Positions 44,913 through 53,868 of a stretch of DNA of 64,000 nucleotides are shown here, piece after piece. The notes beneath the pieces are model-generated. The model was not told where the DNA came from, searched no databases, and was given only the letters and a program-made list of their open reading frames with translations. The position numbers were made by a program, and so were the translations under genes. Source of the DNA: JABWAJ01 sp046153985 (GTDB lineage: Bacteria > Bacteroidota > Bacteroidia > Chitinophagales > Saprospiraceae); the NCBI GenBank assembly GCA_046153985.1, contig JBJXFD010000187.1:1-64000 (forward strand). Reading direction: 5' to 3'. Position 1 is the stretch's first letter. Every line of letters begins with the position of its first letter.

Positions 44913-46682
44913 ATGCGAATACCAATACTTCACTGCTTTCTGTTTGTAACGGCGCTGCTGCTGACCGGCTGCATGGGCGATTCGGATGAAAAAAAACTTT
45001 ATCTTCATTCGGAAAACACTGTATTTGCAAGGCTTCCCGGTGAACCAGATCGCCTGAGTCCGTTAATTACGGTAAATGCCTACAGCCGCACCATCAACGA
45101 ATTGCTGTTCCTGAACCTGTTACAATTCGACCCTGCCACCCTGGAACTGGAACCGCAATTGGCGAAAAGCCGCCCGCAGATCGCCGAAATTACCGATGGC
45201 CCCTGGAAGGGTGGGATAGCTTACACCTTTGAACTGCACGAATCAGCAGTCTGGGACAACGGCGCGCCCATTACCGGCAACGATGCGCTGTTTACTTTCA
45301 AGGCACTGTTTGTCCCGCAGGTGAACAGCGGATCAGCCCGCAGTTACCTCGATTTTGTAAAAGACCTTGCCGTGGATGCCACTAATCCTAAGCGGTTCAC
45401 GGTTTATACCGATCGCAAATACATCCTTGGCGAAGCGGCCATTAGCACTATGCCGGTTTATCCGGAATACCACTATGACAAGCAGGGTAGTTTGCGCGGG
45501 TACGCGCTGAAAGATCTGACCGATCCGGAGCAGGTAGCGCGGCTTTCGGAAGATACCACCCTTGCTGCGTTTGCCGAAAACCTGCACAGCGAGCAGTTTT
45601 CACGCGAAAAAGGCTTTGTCAATGGCGCTGGCGCCTACGCTCTTGAAGAATGGGTCACCGGTAAACAAATTGCCTTGAAACGCAAAACTAATTGGTGGGG
45701 GGAAGCCCTCAGCAAAACCTACCCCTTGCTGCGCGCTTTGCCCGAGCGCTTGGTTTTTAGCATCATTCCCGACCAGGTAACGGCGCTTGCAGCCTTAAAA
45801 AGTCAGGAGATTGACGTAGCGAGTCAGATTGATGTGAATGATTTTTCAGAAATCCGGAAGGACTCAGCGCTGCAACTGTTGTATAATTTTTACACCCCCG
45901 CTGCTTTGCAATTGTTCTACATCGGCATCAATACCCGCAATGCGAAACTGAACGACAAAAGGGTGCGTCGTGCCCTGGCGCATACGTTGGACATGGACGC
46001 CATTATCCGCGATCTGTATGCTGGAATGGCACAACGGGTTGTGGGTCCTTTTCATCCAGATAAGCCTTATTACCACAAAAATCTGCCGCCCATTGCTTAC
46101 AATGTCGAGCAGGCGCGAACGTTACTGAAAGCGGCAGGTTGGGAAGACACCAACGGGAATGGCGTGGTGGATAAAGTTTTGGACGGTAAGCGAACGGAGC
46201 TTGAACTGAATTATCTTGCCAGCGCGGCCAGTAAATTTAGCATGAGTTTGGCTCTGGTGTTGAAAGACAATGCTGCAAAAGCCGGCATCAAAATCAATAT
46301 CCTCCCTAAAGAATTTCCTGTGCTGATTGAATCACTGAAGCGCCGCGAATATGAATTGCACGGCGGCGCCTGGGTAGCGGAACCTTTGCCGGATGATCCC
46401 AAACAACTCTGGCACACGGAAAGCAATACGACCGACGGCGGCAACCGCGTAGGTTTTGGGAATGCAGAAAGCGATGCCCTCATTGACGAGATCCGCGTTA
46501 CGCTGGATGAACAAAAGCGGGCGGAATTATACCGGAAATTTCAGGAGCTCGTTTACGAAGAACAGCCTTGTATTTTTTTGTTAGCGCCTCAGGAGCGACT
46601 CGTCATTCACAAGCGGTTTGAAGCGCGGCCCAGTGTTTTGCGCCCCGGATTTTTTGTGAACGAATTTGCTGTAAAGCGCTAA
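44913..46682 (+). CDS. Dipeptide/oligopeptide-type ABC substrate-binding lipoprotein 1
   Basis: 589 residues, solute-binding protein family 5. Lipobox LLLTGC (Cys20). Domains of the DppA/OppA type: ITVNAYSRTINELLFLNLLQ, WKGGIAYTFELHESAVWDNGAPITGNDALFTFKAL (in parts), DKRVRRALAHTLDMDAIIRDLY (about 350-370), and a long C-terminal lobe. No permease or ATPase genes are adjacent. It forms a tandem pair with the next gene. Ligand unknown; the downstream S46 and OmpA context fits peptide uptake but is weak support. Confidence 0.9.
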   Translation: MRIPILHCFLFVTALLLTGCMGDSDEKKLYLHSENTVFARLPGEPDRLSPLITVNAYSRTINELLFLNLLQFDPATLELEPQLAKSRPQIAEITDGPWKGGIAYTFELHESAVWDNGAPITGNDALFTFKALFVPQVNSGSARSYLDFVKDLAVDATNPKRFTVYTDRKYILGEAAISTMPVYPEYHYDKQGSLRGYALKDLTDPEQVARLSEDTTLAAFAENLHSEQFSREKGFVNGAGAYALEEWVTGKQIALKRKTNWWGEALSKTYPLLRALPERLVFSIIPDQVTALAALKSQEIDVASQIDVNDFSEIRKDSALQLLYNFYTPAALQLFYIGINTRNAKLNDKRVRRALAHTLDMDAIIRDLYAGMAQRVVGPFHPDKPYYHKNLPPIAYNVEQARTLLKAAGWEDTNGNGVVDKVLDGKRTELELNYLASAASKFSMSLALVLKDNAAKAGIKINILPKEFPVLIESLKRREYELHGGAWVAEPLPDDPKQLWHTESNTTDGGNRVGFGNAESDALIDEIRVTLDEQKRAELYRKFQELVYEEQPCIFLLAPQERLVIHKRFEARPSVLRPGFFVNEFAVKR

Positions 46683-46718
46683 TTTTGTTCCGTTTCTTTT
46701 CACCAACTTTAATCGCTT

Positions 46719-48485
46719 ATGAATCGCATTTTTTCCATTTCCTCAGTTGCAATTTGCGTTGCACTCCTTTTTGTTTTTTGTAAACGCGACCCGAAAAACG
46801 ACAGCAACGTTACCTGGAAGCGCACCACCAATGAAGTGATTGCCCGCCTCGACGCTGATCCGGAACGGATAAACCCGCTCCTGACCTCCACTTCCTACGC
46901 TACTCAGGTCGGTAACCAGATTTTTCAATTCCTGATGTACGTTAATCCTCAAACCCTGGAGCTTGTGCCGCAATTGCTTAAGGACGAACCCGTTGCAACG
47001 GAAATTGCCGACGGGCCCTGGAAAGGGGGTGTCGCTTACAGCCTGGAAATTCACGATAAAGCGGTATGGGACAACGGTGCTCCGGTAACCGGCAACGACT
47101 ACGTATTTACCCTGAAAGCTTTGCTGAACCCATTGGTTGATGCAGCGCGCATGCGGGGTTTTGTGGACCTGATCCGCGACGTGGCGGTAGACCCGGGCAA
47201 CCCTAAAAAATTTACGGTTTACACCAGCGAAAAGCAAATCATTGGTGAAGAGAAGGTTTGTAGTACGTTCCCAATCATGCCCGAATACCTCTACGATCCA
47301 AAAGGCTTGTTGAAGAATATTCCAATAACGGACTTATGTACGCCCGAAAAAGCGCAGGCGCTGAGCGAGGCCGGCGGTGCGCTAAAAACCTTTGCTGAAG
47401 ACTTTCAAACATCGAAATATTCCAATGAAATAGAATTCATTGGCGGATCGGGGCCGTATCGCCTCGAAAGCTGGGAGACCGGCGTCCGGGTTGTGCTGAG
47501 CAAAAAAAGCAACTGGTGGGGGAATGGCATAGACCGGGTCACGCTTCAAGCTTATCCGGATCGGCTTGTTTATCAGATGATCGGGGATGCAACGATGGTG
47601 TCGTCGGCGCTTCGCACAGAAGAAATAGATGCAGCGGCAGATCTCGACCCGACCATGTTTGACAGCTTGCGCAGTAATCCGGATCTGGCGGCGCGCTACA
47701 ATTTCCATACGCCGTTGATGTTGTCTAATTTCCTCATCTATGTGAATACCCGCAACCCCAAACTGGCGGATAAACGGGTTCGGAAGGCCATAGCTCATGC
47801 ATTGGATGTGGACGAACTCATCCGGACAATTTTTAATGGCCTTGGGCAAAGGGCGGTCGGCCCCGTACACCCAAATACAGAATACAACAATACCGACCTG
47901 AAGCCGTTGGAACACAACCCTGAAAAAGCCCGCCAACTATTGAAAGACGCCGGTTGGATGGATACAAACGGCAATGGTACGGCTGACAAAAACATCAGCG
48001 GGAAACTGGTGGAACTGGATCTGCAATACCTGTACACCGCAGGCAGGCCAATCTCTGAGGCCGTAGCCCTGCTTTTGCAGCAACATGCCAAAAAATCAGG
48101 CATCAATTTAGTGTTGGTTGCGAAAGAATTTAATGAGATGATCGAGGCTCAGAAAAAAGGAACCTATGAATTGTGTTCCGGTGGGCGGGCGCTTTCTCCT
48201 ACACTTTGGGAGCCACATCAAAACTGGTCAACTACAGGCGATAACCGCACAGGGTTTGGCAATGCCGAAACAGATGCGCTGATTGAGCAGATCAAGGTGA
48301 CCTTAGACAAGAAGCAAAGGAACGACTTGTACAAAAAACTGCAAGCCATCATCTACGATGAGCAGGCGGAACTTTACCTGATGGTGCCCACCGGGCGTAT
48401 TGCCATCCACAAGCGATTCGAAGTGGAACATAGTGCCCTGCACCCGGGGTATTTCCCACAACAGTTTAAACTTACGGAGCAATAG
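46719..48485 (+). CDS. Dipeptide/oligopeptide-type ABC substrate-binding lipoprotein 2
   Basis: 588 residues, tandem paralogue of the gene 36 bp upstream, aligned throughout (WKGGVAYSLEIHDKAVWDNGAPVTGNDYVFTLKAL; DKRVRKAIAHALDVDELIRTIF). Signal peptide with a less usual lipobox (LLFVFC, Cys21). Followed by a hairpin (48497-48538). The two copies differ most in the central lobe, as expected if they bind different ligands. Confidence 0.9.
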   Translation: MNRIFSISSVAICVALLFVFCKRDPKNDSNVTWKRTTNEVIARLDADPERINPLLTSTSYATQVGNQIFQFLMYVNPQTLELVPQLLKDEPVATEIADGPWKGGVAYSLEIHDKAVWDNGAPVTGNDYVFTLKALLNPLVDAARMRGFVDLIRDVAVDPGNPKKFTVYTSEKQIIGEEKVCSTFPIMPEYLYDPKGLLKNIPITDLCTPEKAQALSEAGGALKTFAEDFQTSKYSNEIEFIGGSGPYRLESWETGVRVVLSKKSNWWGNGIDRVTLQAYPDRLVYQMIGDATMVSSALRTEEIDAAADLDPTMFDSLRSNPDLAARYNFHTPLMLSNFLIYVNTRNPKLADKRVRKAIAHALDVDELIRTIFNGLGQRAVGPVHPNTEYNNTDLKPLEHNPEKARQLLKDAGWMDTNGNGTADKNISGKLVELDLQYLYTAGRPISEAVALLLQQHAKKSGINLVLVAKEFNEMIEAQKKGTYELCSGGRALSPTLWEPHQNWSTTGDNRTGFGNAETDALIEQIKVTLDKKQRNDLYKKLQAIIYDEQAELYLMVPTGRIAIHKRFEVEHSALHPGYFPQQFKLTEQ

Positions 48486-48496
48486 CTTGATAAGAT

Positions 48497-48538
48497 ACAT
48501 CCCGGATTTTAGGAATTAGTTTCCGAAATTCGGGATGT
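48497..48538. terminator. Hairpin after second binding-protein gene
   Basis: ACATCCCG (48497-48504) pairs with CGGGATGT (48531-48538); partial further pairing inside. Positioned just past the stop codon. Confidence 0.5.
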
Positions 48539-48578
48539 TTCCCGGTTTTTATCCGCAACAGCATTATTGAGAAAACAC

Positions 48579-49088
48579 ATGTCAGAACAAAAAACCTCAT
48601 TATTGCCGAAGGTAGAGTTGCTTATACTTGGCGTATTTTTGATTTCTTTTATCTTGTACGCCACCTCCAAATGCAGCGCCACCAAAGCCCGGTACGCAGA
48701 AGAAGCGAACGAAGAAGCCCTCGCCGACAGTACTTTGCAGACCCCGGCTGCATCAGCCAATGCCCCTGCTAAGGACTCAATCGCATCAACGGTCACAGCT
48801 CCGTCCAAAGACGTCGTCCGGGAGCGCTACACCCCGTTGTACGTAACCATAGCCGGACTTAACGTGCGCGCAGAGCCTAAGTTAAACGCCAAAGTGCTTG
48901 ACCGGCTTGCCTTGTATGAAGAAGTAGCGTTTATGAATGAAATCACAGAGTTTGCGCAAGAGATCACCCTTGGAAAAATTGTTCGAAATGATCCCTGGGT
49001 AAAAATCCGGACGAATAAAGGGCGCACGGGCTGGGTGTTTGGCGCCGGCGTTCACTATTACAAAATCAAGCTGGAAGGCGTGGAGTGA
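48579..49088 (+). CDS. Membrane-anchored SH3-domain protein
   Basis: 169 residues from the ATG at 48579 (a TTG at 48567 would add four). One N-terminal helix (VELLILGVFLISFILYATS), an Ala/Ser/Thr-rich linker, then an SH3b domain (YVTIAGLNVRAEPKLNAKVL, WVKIRTNKGRTGWVFG). SH3b domains usually bind peptidoglycan peptides. Its neighbour on the other strand is a glucosaminidase-like protein. Confidence 0.85.
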   Translation: MSEQKTSLLPKVELLILGVFLISFILYATSKCSATKARYAEEANEEALADSTLQTPAASANAPAKDSIASTVTAPSKDVVRERYTPLYVTIAGLNVRAEPKLNAKVLDRLALYEEVAFMNEITEFAQEITLGKIVRNDPWVKIRTNKGRTGWVFGAGVHYYKIKLEGVE

Positions 49089-49092
49089 CGAA

Positions 49093-49215
49093 GTGTCTGT
49101 TTTTATAATCCGATAGCTGCGTTCGTTTCGACTCCGCTCAACGACCGCCCGTTGAGCGAAGTCGAAACGTGGGGGCCTTTGCGTGCCTTGCTCTCGAACT
49201 CTAAAAAGCAGACAC
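49093..49215. mobile_element. MITE-like element with GTGTCTG termini
   Basis: The 123-bp segment begins GTGTCTGTTTTTATAA and ends with the complement of GTGTCTGCTTTTTAGA, giving imperfect terminal inverted repeats. Inside is a second palindrome (CGTTTCGACTCCGCTCAACG / CGTTGAGCGAAGTCGAAACG, 49122-49170 approximately). The right end resembles the stem at 61445. No coding capacity and no clear target duplication seen; called from repeat structure only. The rest of the gap to 49340 is unremarkable. Confidence 0.5.
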
Positions 49216-49340
49216 CGGGAAAATGGACGAATACTTATACTTCTACTTCACGCTGCTTAGTTCCCTCGAAAAAACCGGAACAAGTTGTGAATTGCCTTTA
49301 GCTTAACTACATGATTCGCACCTAACAGCGCGAGGTATAA

Positions 49341-50081
49341 TTACTGTTTTTGTAGGCCAAACGTCTCAATGACCGTTACCAGCTGCCCCGGGAATTCGGC
49401 CCCCCCAGGGAATCCCATTTTTCCTAAGGCTTTTGCCCATTCTTTATAATTGTCGTTGTCCGGGACAAGGCGCGCATTGGGGCCTGTTGTCAAAAATAGG
49501 CTGCAATCTCGGAAGCTGGTCCAGGCATTTTCGTAGTGCCGCAGGCAAACGCCGCTGTATTGTCCACTTTCTCCTTTCCAGTCCTGGGTGCAGTGCAGCG
49601 CAAAGTGGTTATTGCCTTTGCGCGCCGCTTCCGAAGCGCCTGCCTGGCTCATCAGCATCGCTGTTGCCATCAACACGGACGCCGGCACCCCGTATTTCTT
49701 CTGCTCGCCCTGCGCAACCCGTGCAAAGCGGCTGAGGTAAGCGCGCTTTTCTGCATCGTCCACTGCGGCCAGGCGCTCCAGATAGGTTTTCGAAGCGCTC
49801 CCGAAGCTGAGCGGCGAGAGTTCCATCCGGCTTACTTCGCCGGCAGGACGCGTTGCTTCGCTCGCTTTCTCCGTGAAGATTTCCCGTTTGCGCCCGGGAT
49901 CCTGGCGGCGCACCGGTTGTGAAGACTCTTCTTCCTTTACGCCATCCGGCGCGTTCAGGTTAATTTGAAAGCTCAGGTCCTTTTTAAAAACAACAAACAG
50001 CAGGATGGCGCCTAAGCCTATCTGAAACCAATGGGCCCGCAGATAAGCTCCAATTTTAGAGTGGGTATCGTTTCCTTGCAT
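49341..50081 (-). CDS. Glucosaminidase-like protein lacking catalytic Glu
   Basis: 246 residues: cytoplasmic N-tail, one helix (FQIGLGAILLFVVF, about 19-33), a charged linker, then a glucosaminidase/FlgJ-like domain (about 105-246). The family core LAQAxLESxxG here reads MATAMLMSQAGAS: the catalytic Glu is Met144 (codon 49650-49652). The NNHFALHC and YENAWTSFRDCSLFL segments are kept. Probably a peptidoglycan-binding pseudoenzyme, as inferred from the single substitution. C-terminal half otherwise of normal length. Confidence 0.85.
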   Translation of the reverse strand: MQGNDTHSKIGAYLRAHWFQIGLGAILLFVVFKKDLSFQINLNAPDGVKEEESSQPVRRQDPGRKREIFTEKASEATRPAGEVSRMELSPLSFGSASKTYLERLAAVDDAEKRAYLSRFARVAQGEQKKYGVPASVLMATAMLMSQAGASEAARKGNNHFALHCTQDWKGESGQYSGVCLRHYENAWTSFRDCSLFLTTGPNARLVPDNDNYKEWAKALGKMGFPGGAEFPGQLVTVIETFGLQKQ

Positions 50082-50194
50082 GGGTGATGTTTTTTAGTCA
50101 AGAAATCGAGTCAAATTTAAAACAAATAATGTTGTAAAGCAAAACTTTTTGTTTAAAATATAAAAAATAAAACACCTCCCAAGGTTCATGCAGC

Positions 50195-50300
50195 GATTAC
50201 GGCCCACCAATCCACCAAGGGCGACCGCGAGGGTCGCCCCTACCGTCTTTCCCTCACCCTCACCCCCTCACCCTCTCTCCCTCTCTCCCTCTCTCCCTCT
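50195..50300. repeat. GGGCGACC hairpin and CCCTCTCT microsatellite
   Basis: A hairpin GGGCGACC-GCGA-GGTCGCCC (about 50220-50240) is followed by ACCCTC and CCCTCTCT units (50246-50300). The microsatellite runs over the 3' end of the permease gene and encodes its last dozen residues (RERGREGERVRG). Confidence 0.75.
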
Positions 50301-51594
50301 TATACGCCTCATACGCTACAACGCCCAACCCCAGTAACAACAACCCCGCCCAGGCCTGTTCCGGTTTTTCAACCAGCGTATTCACAACAAAAGCGGCAGA
50401 GATCAGCACAAAAACAGACGGCACGACGGGGTATCCAAAAGCCCGGTAGGGACGCTGTGCATCCGGGCGTTTTAGCCTGAAAACGAAGATACTGACACCC
50501 GCCAGGGTCATGAATACGATGTCCATGAACGTAACATAAGTAATGAGGTTGCCGAAAGTACGCCAGAAGAGTAGCAGCAGGATGGCCCAAAATGCCTGCC
50601 CAAGCATCGCGTAGACCGGCGTTCGGAAACGGGGATGTACCCACGACAGTTTTTTGAAAAAAATGCCGTCTTCCGCCATGGCAAAGTAGATGCGCGGCGC
50701 AGACATGGTATAAATGCCGATGGTACCAAATACCGAAATTGCGATGGCAATGGCCACCAATTGCCCCCCAAAAGCGAAAACAGAAGCGACGGCGTCACCG
50801 GCCACTTTATTGCTTTGCGCAATGGCATCCAAAGGCAACAACAGCATGTACGCCAAATTAATCAATACGTAAAAAGCCGTCACCAAAATAGCGCCCAGAA
50901 CCATGGCGCGGGGTACGGTACGCTGGGCGTTGATGGTTTCGCCAGCCAGATAAGAGGCGTGGTGCCAACCGCCGAACGACCACAACACGCCGATGAGTGC
51001 CGTCAGCATAGCATTGGTCCAATGCCCGGACAGCCCTGCGCCGGAAGAAAAATCCAATTGCACTTTCCCGGGGTCGTAGTATAAAAAACCGACCGCAATA
51101 ATAGCGAGCATGGCTAAGAGTTTCAGCCCGGTGAAAACATTGGCAAAATGCTGACTCACATTCACCCCGATACAATTAATGCCAGTGAGCCCGGCGATGA
51201 CAACAATGGCCAATCCGATCTTCCCGGGTTCCCCCAGCGGGACAAAAATGGTCATATATTCTGCCAGAGCCATGCCAAGCGCCGCCAAAGCCCCGGTATT
51301 GATGACCAACAGGGTCACCCAGCCATACAAGAAACCTGCCCGGGCGCCGTACGCTTCTTTGAGAAAGACGTAAACCCCGCCCGATTTTGGAAACATACCC
51401 CCCAGTTCGGCAAATGTGAGTGCCCCGGTGAGGGCAATGATGCCGCCAATGGCCCATACCAGAAGGACTAATCCGGGGTGTTGTACCGTTTTGGCGATTT
51501 CTCCCGGTGTCAAAAAAATGCCCGAGCCAATGGAGCTGCCAACGGCGATCATGGTCAGGCCGTATAGGGTGAGTTTTTGTTGTAGTTGCGTCAT
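50260..51594 (-). CDS. APC family amino acid permease
   Basis: 444 residues with about 12 transmembrane helices. APC signature near the N-terminus (LTMIAVGSSIGSGIFLTPG), LTFAELGGMFPKSGGVYVFLKEAYG (in parts) and a conserved GWHHASYLAGE segment, similar to LAT/PotE-type carriers of amino acids. The last 12 residues are encoded by a CCCTCTCT microsatellite, so tail length may vary. Substrate unknown. Confidence 0.92.
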   Translation of the reverse strand: MTQLQQKLTLYGLTMIAVGSSIGSGIFLTPGEIAKTVQHPGLVLLVWAIGGIIALTGALTFAELGGMFPKSGGVYVFLKEAYGARAGFLYGWVTLLVINTGALAALGMALAEYMTIFVPLGEPGKIGLAIVVIAGLTGINCIGVNVSQHFANVFTGLKLLAMLAIIAVGFLYYDPGKVQLDFSSGAGLSGHWTNAMLTALIGVLWSFGGWHHASYLAGETINAQRTVPRAMVLGAILVTAFYVLINLAYMLLLPLDAIAQSNKVAGDAVASVFAFGGQLVAIAIAISVFGTIGIYTMSAPRIYFAMAEDGIFFKKLSWVHPRFRTPVYAMLGQAFWAILLLLFWRTFGNLITYVTFMDIVFMTLAGVSIFVFRLKRPDAQRPYRAFGYPVVPSVFVLISAAFVVNTLVEKPEQAWAGLLLLGLGVVAYEAYKRERGREGERVRG

Positions 51595-51702
51595 GGTTTG
51601 TTTTTCGATTGTTTGATTCTATTTTCCAAATGTAGAGATAACCTTTCATGAATCCATTTCAAGATTGCTATCTTCGCGAATCACAAATAAATCCAGCTTC
51701 CT

Positions 51703-51876
51703 ATGAGCCGTGAATCGCCGGAACCACGCCCCAGGGTCATCTCCCGATGGAGTATGCTCTGGCTTGCAGTTGTATTTTTTATCCTGATTTCCATTGCGAT
51801 GCAAAAATGTGGCATCAACATCATGAAACAAACAGAGGATTCAGAGATGATTGATAAACCGCACCGGAATCGGTGA
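51703..51876 (+). CDS. Small single-TM or lipoprotein-like protein (57 aa)
   Basis: 57 codons from ATG at 51703: a basic N-terminus with several Pro/Arg (ESPEPRPRVISRWSM), a hydrophobic helix (LWLAVVFFILISIAMQKC) and a short polar tail. It sits in the 300-bp space upstream of the enoyl-CoA hydratase gene, 31 bp from its likely ATG. Reported because it has the organisation of a real small membrane protein; coding status is not proven. Confidence 0.45.
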   Translation: MSRESPEPRPRVISRWSMLWLAVVFFILISIAMQKCGINIMKQTEDSEMIDKPHRNR

Positions 51877-51907
51877 TGAACCTTTAACTTTTGAATCTAA
51901 ATTCCTT

Positions 51908-52690
51908 ATGACATACGAAAACCTATTAATACAGGAAGAAGGCAGCATCTTGTTGCTCACCATCAATCGCGAACAAGCGATGAATGCGCTCAACACAGCC
52001 ACCATGCTGGAACTGAAGCGCTTTTTTGGAGAAGATGCGCCAAATCGCCACCACATTCGGGGCATCATCCTCACCGGCGCCGGAGAACGCGCGTTTGTAG
52101 CTGGGGCTGACATTAAAGAATTTTTAGCGCTCGACGCTGCGGAAGGAGCGGCCATGGCACAACGCGGCCAGGATATTTTTTTCCTGATTGAAAACTTTAA
52201 TAAACCGGTTATTGCCGCCGTAAATGGTTTTGCGTTGGGCGGAGGCTGCGAATTAGCGATGGCCTGCCATTTGCGCATCGCCGGCGAAAAGGCGCGTTTC
52301 GGGCAACCGGAAGTCAACCTCGGCATTATCCCGGGCTATGGCGGTACGCAGCGATTGGTGCAGTACATTGGCAAAACAAAAGCAATGGAATTGATCCTAA
52401 CCGCTGACATGATCGGAGCGGAGGAAGCTTACCGCTTAGGGTTGGTGAACTACGTTGTGCCTGCCGGCGAAGAAGTGGCCAAAGCCAAAGAACTGCTCGC
52501 AAAAATCATCGAAAAAGGGCCGATTGCCGTAGCCAAAGTGATAGAAAGCGTAAATGCTTATTATTTGCACGATGTGGATGGATTTGCGCACGAAGTGAAA
52601 GCGTTTGGGCATACCACAGGAACAGCCGATTTCCGGGAGGGCGCTGCGGCGTTTATTGAGAAACGGAAACCGAATTTTCAGGGTAAATAA
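51908..52690 (+). CDS. Enoyl-CoA hydratase/isomerase (crotonase family)
   Basis: 260 residues from the ATG at 51908; the family's normal length and N-terminus (MTYENLLIQEEGSILLLTINRE) support this over the 51851 start. Oxyanion-hole segments AGADIKEF (about 63-70) and NGFALGGGCELAMACH (about 108-123), and the Glu of FGQPEVNLGIIPGYGGTQ (about 133-150). Hydrates 2-enoyl-CoA in fatty acid or butyrate metabolism. Its stop codon lies inside the palindrome at 52682. Confidence 0.93.
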   Translation: MTYENLLIQEEGSILLLTINREQAMNALNTATMLELKRFFGEDAPNRHHIRGIILTGAGERAFVAGADIKEFLALDAAEGAAMAQRGQDIFFLIENFNKPVIAAVNGFALGGGCELAMACHLRIAGEKARFGQPEVNLGIIPGYGGTQRLVQYIGKTKAMELILTADMIGAEEAYRLGLVNYVVPAGEEVAKAKELLAKIIEKGPIAVAKVIESVNAYYLHDVDGFAHEVKAFGHTTGTADFREGAAAFIEKRKPNFQGK

Positions 52691-52749
52691 GATGGGTTAC
52701 GTGTCGGACACCTCCAAAGGTGTCCGACACGTAACCCATCTTATTTACC
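52682..52749. repeat. Perfect 32-bp palindrome between convergent genes
   Basis: Arms 52682-52713 and 52718-52749 are exact reverse complements around CCAA. The core TTACGTGTCGGACACCT is shared with the palindrome at 53869; the outer arm (GGTAAATAAGATGGG) is specific to this site and contains the stop codons of both the enoyl-CoA hydratase and glycerate kinase genes. May serve as a bidirectional terminator. Confidence 0.9.
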
Positions 52750-53859
52750 AGCTACTACCCGAAACACCTGCGCCGCCGCCTGCTCCAACCCAATTTCCGT
52801 TTGAGCCAGCGCTTCCGCAAGGCTCTGCGGTTTATTTGAAATAGAAAATGCAGCGAGTAGTCCAAGTTCGCGAATGTCAGAAGTGGAAGCTTCTAAAGCG
52901 CCGCAAAATGCAATAACGGGAATCCCATGCGCTTTCGCCATCTCGCAAATTCCATGGATCAGTTTTCCGTGATTAGTTTGGTGGTCAATTTTACCTTCGC
53001 CCGTTACGATCAAGTCAATGCCCGTCAAAGCAGTTTCAAAATCAGTGTATTCCATCACAGCTTCGATACCCCGCTGCATTTGGGCGTTCAGAAAAGCCAT
53101 CGCCCCGGCGCCTAAGCCTCCGGCTGCTCCGGCTCCGGGCAGGTGCGCATTTTCTCTCCCTGAATATTCACGAAGTAATTCAGCAAAATGGGCCAGACCG
53201 GCGTCCAATTCCGCTACGGCAGCTTCATCTGCGCCTTTTTGCGGGGCATAGACCTGGGCTGCGCCGGTTGGCCCGCAGAGCGGATTGTCCACATCGCAAA
53301 TGACTTCAACCCGGGCATTGATTTTCAGCCTTCCGGCAATGCGCTGCACTTTGCCGAGGTTTTGGCCCACCGGTTCCAATAGAAGGCCGTCGGCATCCAA
53401 AAACCGGAGGCCCAAAGCAGCAGCCATGCCCATCCCACCGTCGTTGGTTGCGCTGCCGCCAATGCCCAGCACGATGTGGCGCACGCCGCGTTGAAGCGCG
53501 TCGGCGATGAGTTCACCAGTTCCGAAAGTTGTGGTATACAATGGGTTGCGTGCTTTCGACTCCAGTAATTGCAATCCGGAAGCCTGAGCCATTTCTATAA
53601 AAGCAGTTTCCCCATTGCCGGAAAGGCCGTAGCTCACCTGAACGGGTCTGAAAAGGGGATCTTTTACCATGCATTGGACTTGTTGCCCGCCGCTGTGAAA
53701 CGTAAGGATTTGGGCAGTGCCTTCGCCGCCGTCGGCCAAAGGGAAGCAGCGAATGCGTGTGTGTGGCATCGCAGCTAAAATGCCCCGCTCGATAGCATGG
53801 CAAACGCCGGGTGCATCGAGGGCGTCTTTAAATGAGTCGGCAGCAATGAGGATGTGCAT
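52741..53859 (-). CDS. glxK: Glycerate 2-kinase
   Basis: 372 residues, GK-II (GlxK/GarK) family. Phosphorylates glycerate to 2-phosphoglycerate in glyoxylate or serine-related metabolism. N-terminal MHILIAADSFKDALDAPGVC, the DGGEGTAQIL segment, VLGIGGSATNDGGMGMAAALG (about 131-151) and VTGEGKIDHQTNHGK (about 290-304) are typical and complete. Its stop is in the palindrome on one side, and a second palindrome lies just upstream of its start. Confidence 0.94.
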   Translation of the reverse strand: MHILIAADSFKDALDAPGVCHAIERGILAAMPHTRIRCFPLADGGEGTAQILTFHSGGQQVQCMVKDPLFRPVQVSYGLSGNGETAFIEMAQASGLQLLESKARNPLYTTTFGTGELIADALQRGVRHIVLGIGGSATNDGGMGMAAALGLRFLDADGLLLEPVGQNLGKVQRIAGRLKINARVEVICDVDNPLCGPTGAAQVYAPQKGADEAAVAELDAGLAHFAELLREYSGRENAHLPGAGAAGGLGAGAMAFLNAQMQRGIEAVMEYTDFETALTGIDLIVTGEGKIDHQTNHGKLIHGICEMAKAHGIPVIAFCGALEASTSDIRELGLLAAFSISNKPQSLAEALAQTEIGLEQAAAQVFRVVAGK

Positions 53860-53868
53860 TGTTTAGGG

